From Pelecanus crispus (taxonomy: Eukaryota > Chordata > Aves > Pelecaniformes > Pelecanidae): a stretch of 64,000 nucleotides of DNA. Each line of letters opens with the position of its first letter. The stretch's first letter is position 1. The notes beneath the pieces are model-generated. The model ran no database searches. It was not told the origin of the DNA and was given only the letters and a program-made list of their open reading frames with translations. The stretch lies in the NCBI RefSeq assembly GCF_030463565.1, contig NC_134648.1, forward strand, positions 13,619,806-13,683,805. The letters are read 5' to 3'. A program made the position numbers and the translations under genes. This document shows positions 1 to 64,000 of the stretch, piece after piece.

Positions 1-1079
1 CTAGTGGTTTAAAATTGAACAGTCAGAACTGTCAATCAAATCTAAGCAATACTTTCATTCATTGATATCCCATTCTGTGGCCTATACAGTCTTAATCAAG
101 TGAATACTAATAGCACCAGTGCTTCTTGCAGTTTTTTCCTATTTCCCAGAAGGAAGGAAAAGCTCTCCGCAATTCACCGGGCAAAATGGCATAAGAGCTC
201 AGTTATTGTACTGCAAAAGGCTGTAGACCATTGACAGTGAAGCCTTACACGTGCTGCTGTCTCTAGTGCCCACAAAGAACTCAGTATGTCTTTGTAATGT
301 AAACTCAAATATGGGAAGTTTCACGTGCTTGATAGCATGTTAAGTTAGATTGGCATCTGATTAATTCAGCATTATGGATGCAACCTTACCTACGCAGGTA
401 GTCCTAGGTAACAATCCTAAAAGACTGAAAAGTTTTAATTTCTCCTCTTATAAGCCCTATAAGGTAGGGAAGAATTCTGATGTGAAAGCTACAAATAAGA
501 GAACTGAGTGAGGAGACAAGAGGAAGGGGAACTGCTTACAGACCTAATTTTATTCTAGCGCGGCTCTCCCAGGTCCCTCTACGGTCAGTGGGAAGAAGCG
601 CTCTCAAGTTGAGCATGGGTATGTGTTACTAGTCCCGAAGTGATTTGGTTTGAGTCATTCTTGTTCTTCCCCAGGGATTTTCCTTTCCATGCTGGGCCAG
701 AGCAGGGGTGGATTTCACTCAGCTGTAGAAGCCCAACTGTCTGTGATGTTAATTCAAATGGGGGGGGGAGCAAACCCTAAACCCAAAAGCACTTCCCCTG
801 TGCCCACCCTCTCTCCCCCATGACGTGGACCAGTTTCAGGGAATGGCTGCTTCACAAAGCTGCAGAGTCACAACACCCATTGGAGCAGCAGTCTTCAGGG
901 AGTGGGGATGAGCAGCTGTAGGTGACAGGGGAAGGATTAAGTCCAGATGTGCTTTCAAAGCACCGCCAACGCTAAACCGTGCTTCGAGCAAGCAGCCCCT
1001 GGCAGAGCCTCCTTGTCCCCTCTGACTGCAGAGTAGGGCAGAGCCTCTCCCTGGCTGAGGAGAGCCTGTGAGGGGAACC
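1..1079. other. Upstream intergenic DNA, no gene recognised
   Basis: AT-rich sequence before the CpG island. I see no exon-like reading frame, RNA gene or clear repeat. Two CACGTG E-boxes lie at 248-253 and 322-327, both followed by CT, and a run of nine G's lies near 760-770. The short frames here are interrupted, low-complexity or antisense to nothing recognisable. The 3' end of the upstream neighbour gene could lie here, but nothing in the sequence identifies it. Confidence 0.5.
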
Positions 1080-1191
1080 CCTCAGCCACCGACCCCCGGA
1101 GCTTAGGCCGGTGCTGTAAGCACGGACCCCTCGCCGGGAGGCCCGGAGCCGAGCTGCTGCTGTCGTGCGGCGGTCTGGCCGCATCCCCTGA

Positions 1192-64000
<62,809 letters not shown>

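Noticed and set aside
765..790. Telomere-like caaaccctaaaccc
   Set aside because: Only about one and a half units, and TTTAGGG-type, not the vertebrate TTAGGG array.

Overview
The window is vertebrate, almost certainly avian, nuclear DNA. It carries large GT-AG introns, one CpG-island promoter, and several CR1-type LINE fragments with the tail sequence typical of birds (tagaatcatagaatg...ttgggttggaaggg and its complement). Nothing looks prokaryotic: there are no operons, CRISPR arrays, insertion sequences or ribosome binding sites.

One protein-coding gene fills the window on the + strand: the 5' three quarters of DENND5A (also called RAB6IP1). Exon 1 starts at the ATG at 1540, inside a CpG island (about 1080-1900). 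Fifteen further exons run to 62051, and exon 17 begins at the last base of the window (64000), just after its acceptor AG. All 16 introns are GT-AG, and every junction keeps the frame of a protein recognisable throughout as DENND5A. With exon 2 included, the exons encode 953 codons plus one base of a protein that is about 1287 residues in mammals. That covers the uDENN-cDENN-dDENN module (exons 3 to about 8), a basic linker (exons 9-11) and the first RUN domain (exons 12-16). The PLAT and second RUN domains lie beyond the right edge. DENND5A is known as a guanine-nucleotide exchange factor for RAB39 and an effector of RAB6 (and RAB11) in Golgi/endosome traffic.

Layout. 1-1079: upstream AT-rich DNA with no recognised gene. 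1080-1900: promoter, 5'UTR and exon 1. 1649-21974: 20-kb intron 1, with one degraded antisense CR1 copy, homopolymers and small palindromes. 21975-24105: exons 2-4. 24106-31490: intron 4. 31491-31678: exon 5. 31679-41914: intron 5, with the largest CR1 copy (34457-35769), which still shows a reverse-transcriptase frame with two stops and a damaged catalytic motif. 41915-52167: exons 6-12. 55344-62051: exons 13-16. 62052-63999: intron 16.

The most interesting item is a 108-nt, phase-0, stop-free segment with good splice signals in intron 10 (49168-49275). It would add 36 residues just before the RUN1 region and is a candidate alternative exon I cannot match to a known isoform from memory. Exon 2 (72 nt) is likewise a multiple of three and could be skipped in frame. 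Other notable items are a near-perfect ZNF143/Staf site and a strong-context uORF in the promoter, very long T tracts feeding the acceptors of exons 13 and 15, and several exact hairpins or palindromes and G-quadruplex motifs in introns. I found no clearly new multi-gene system. Homology statements are from memory of the family; no search was run.
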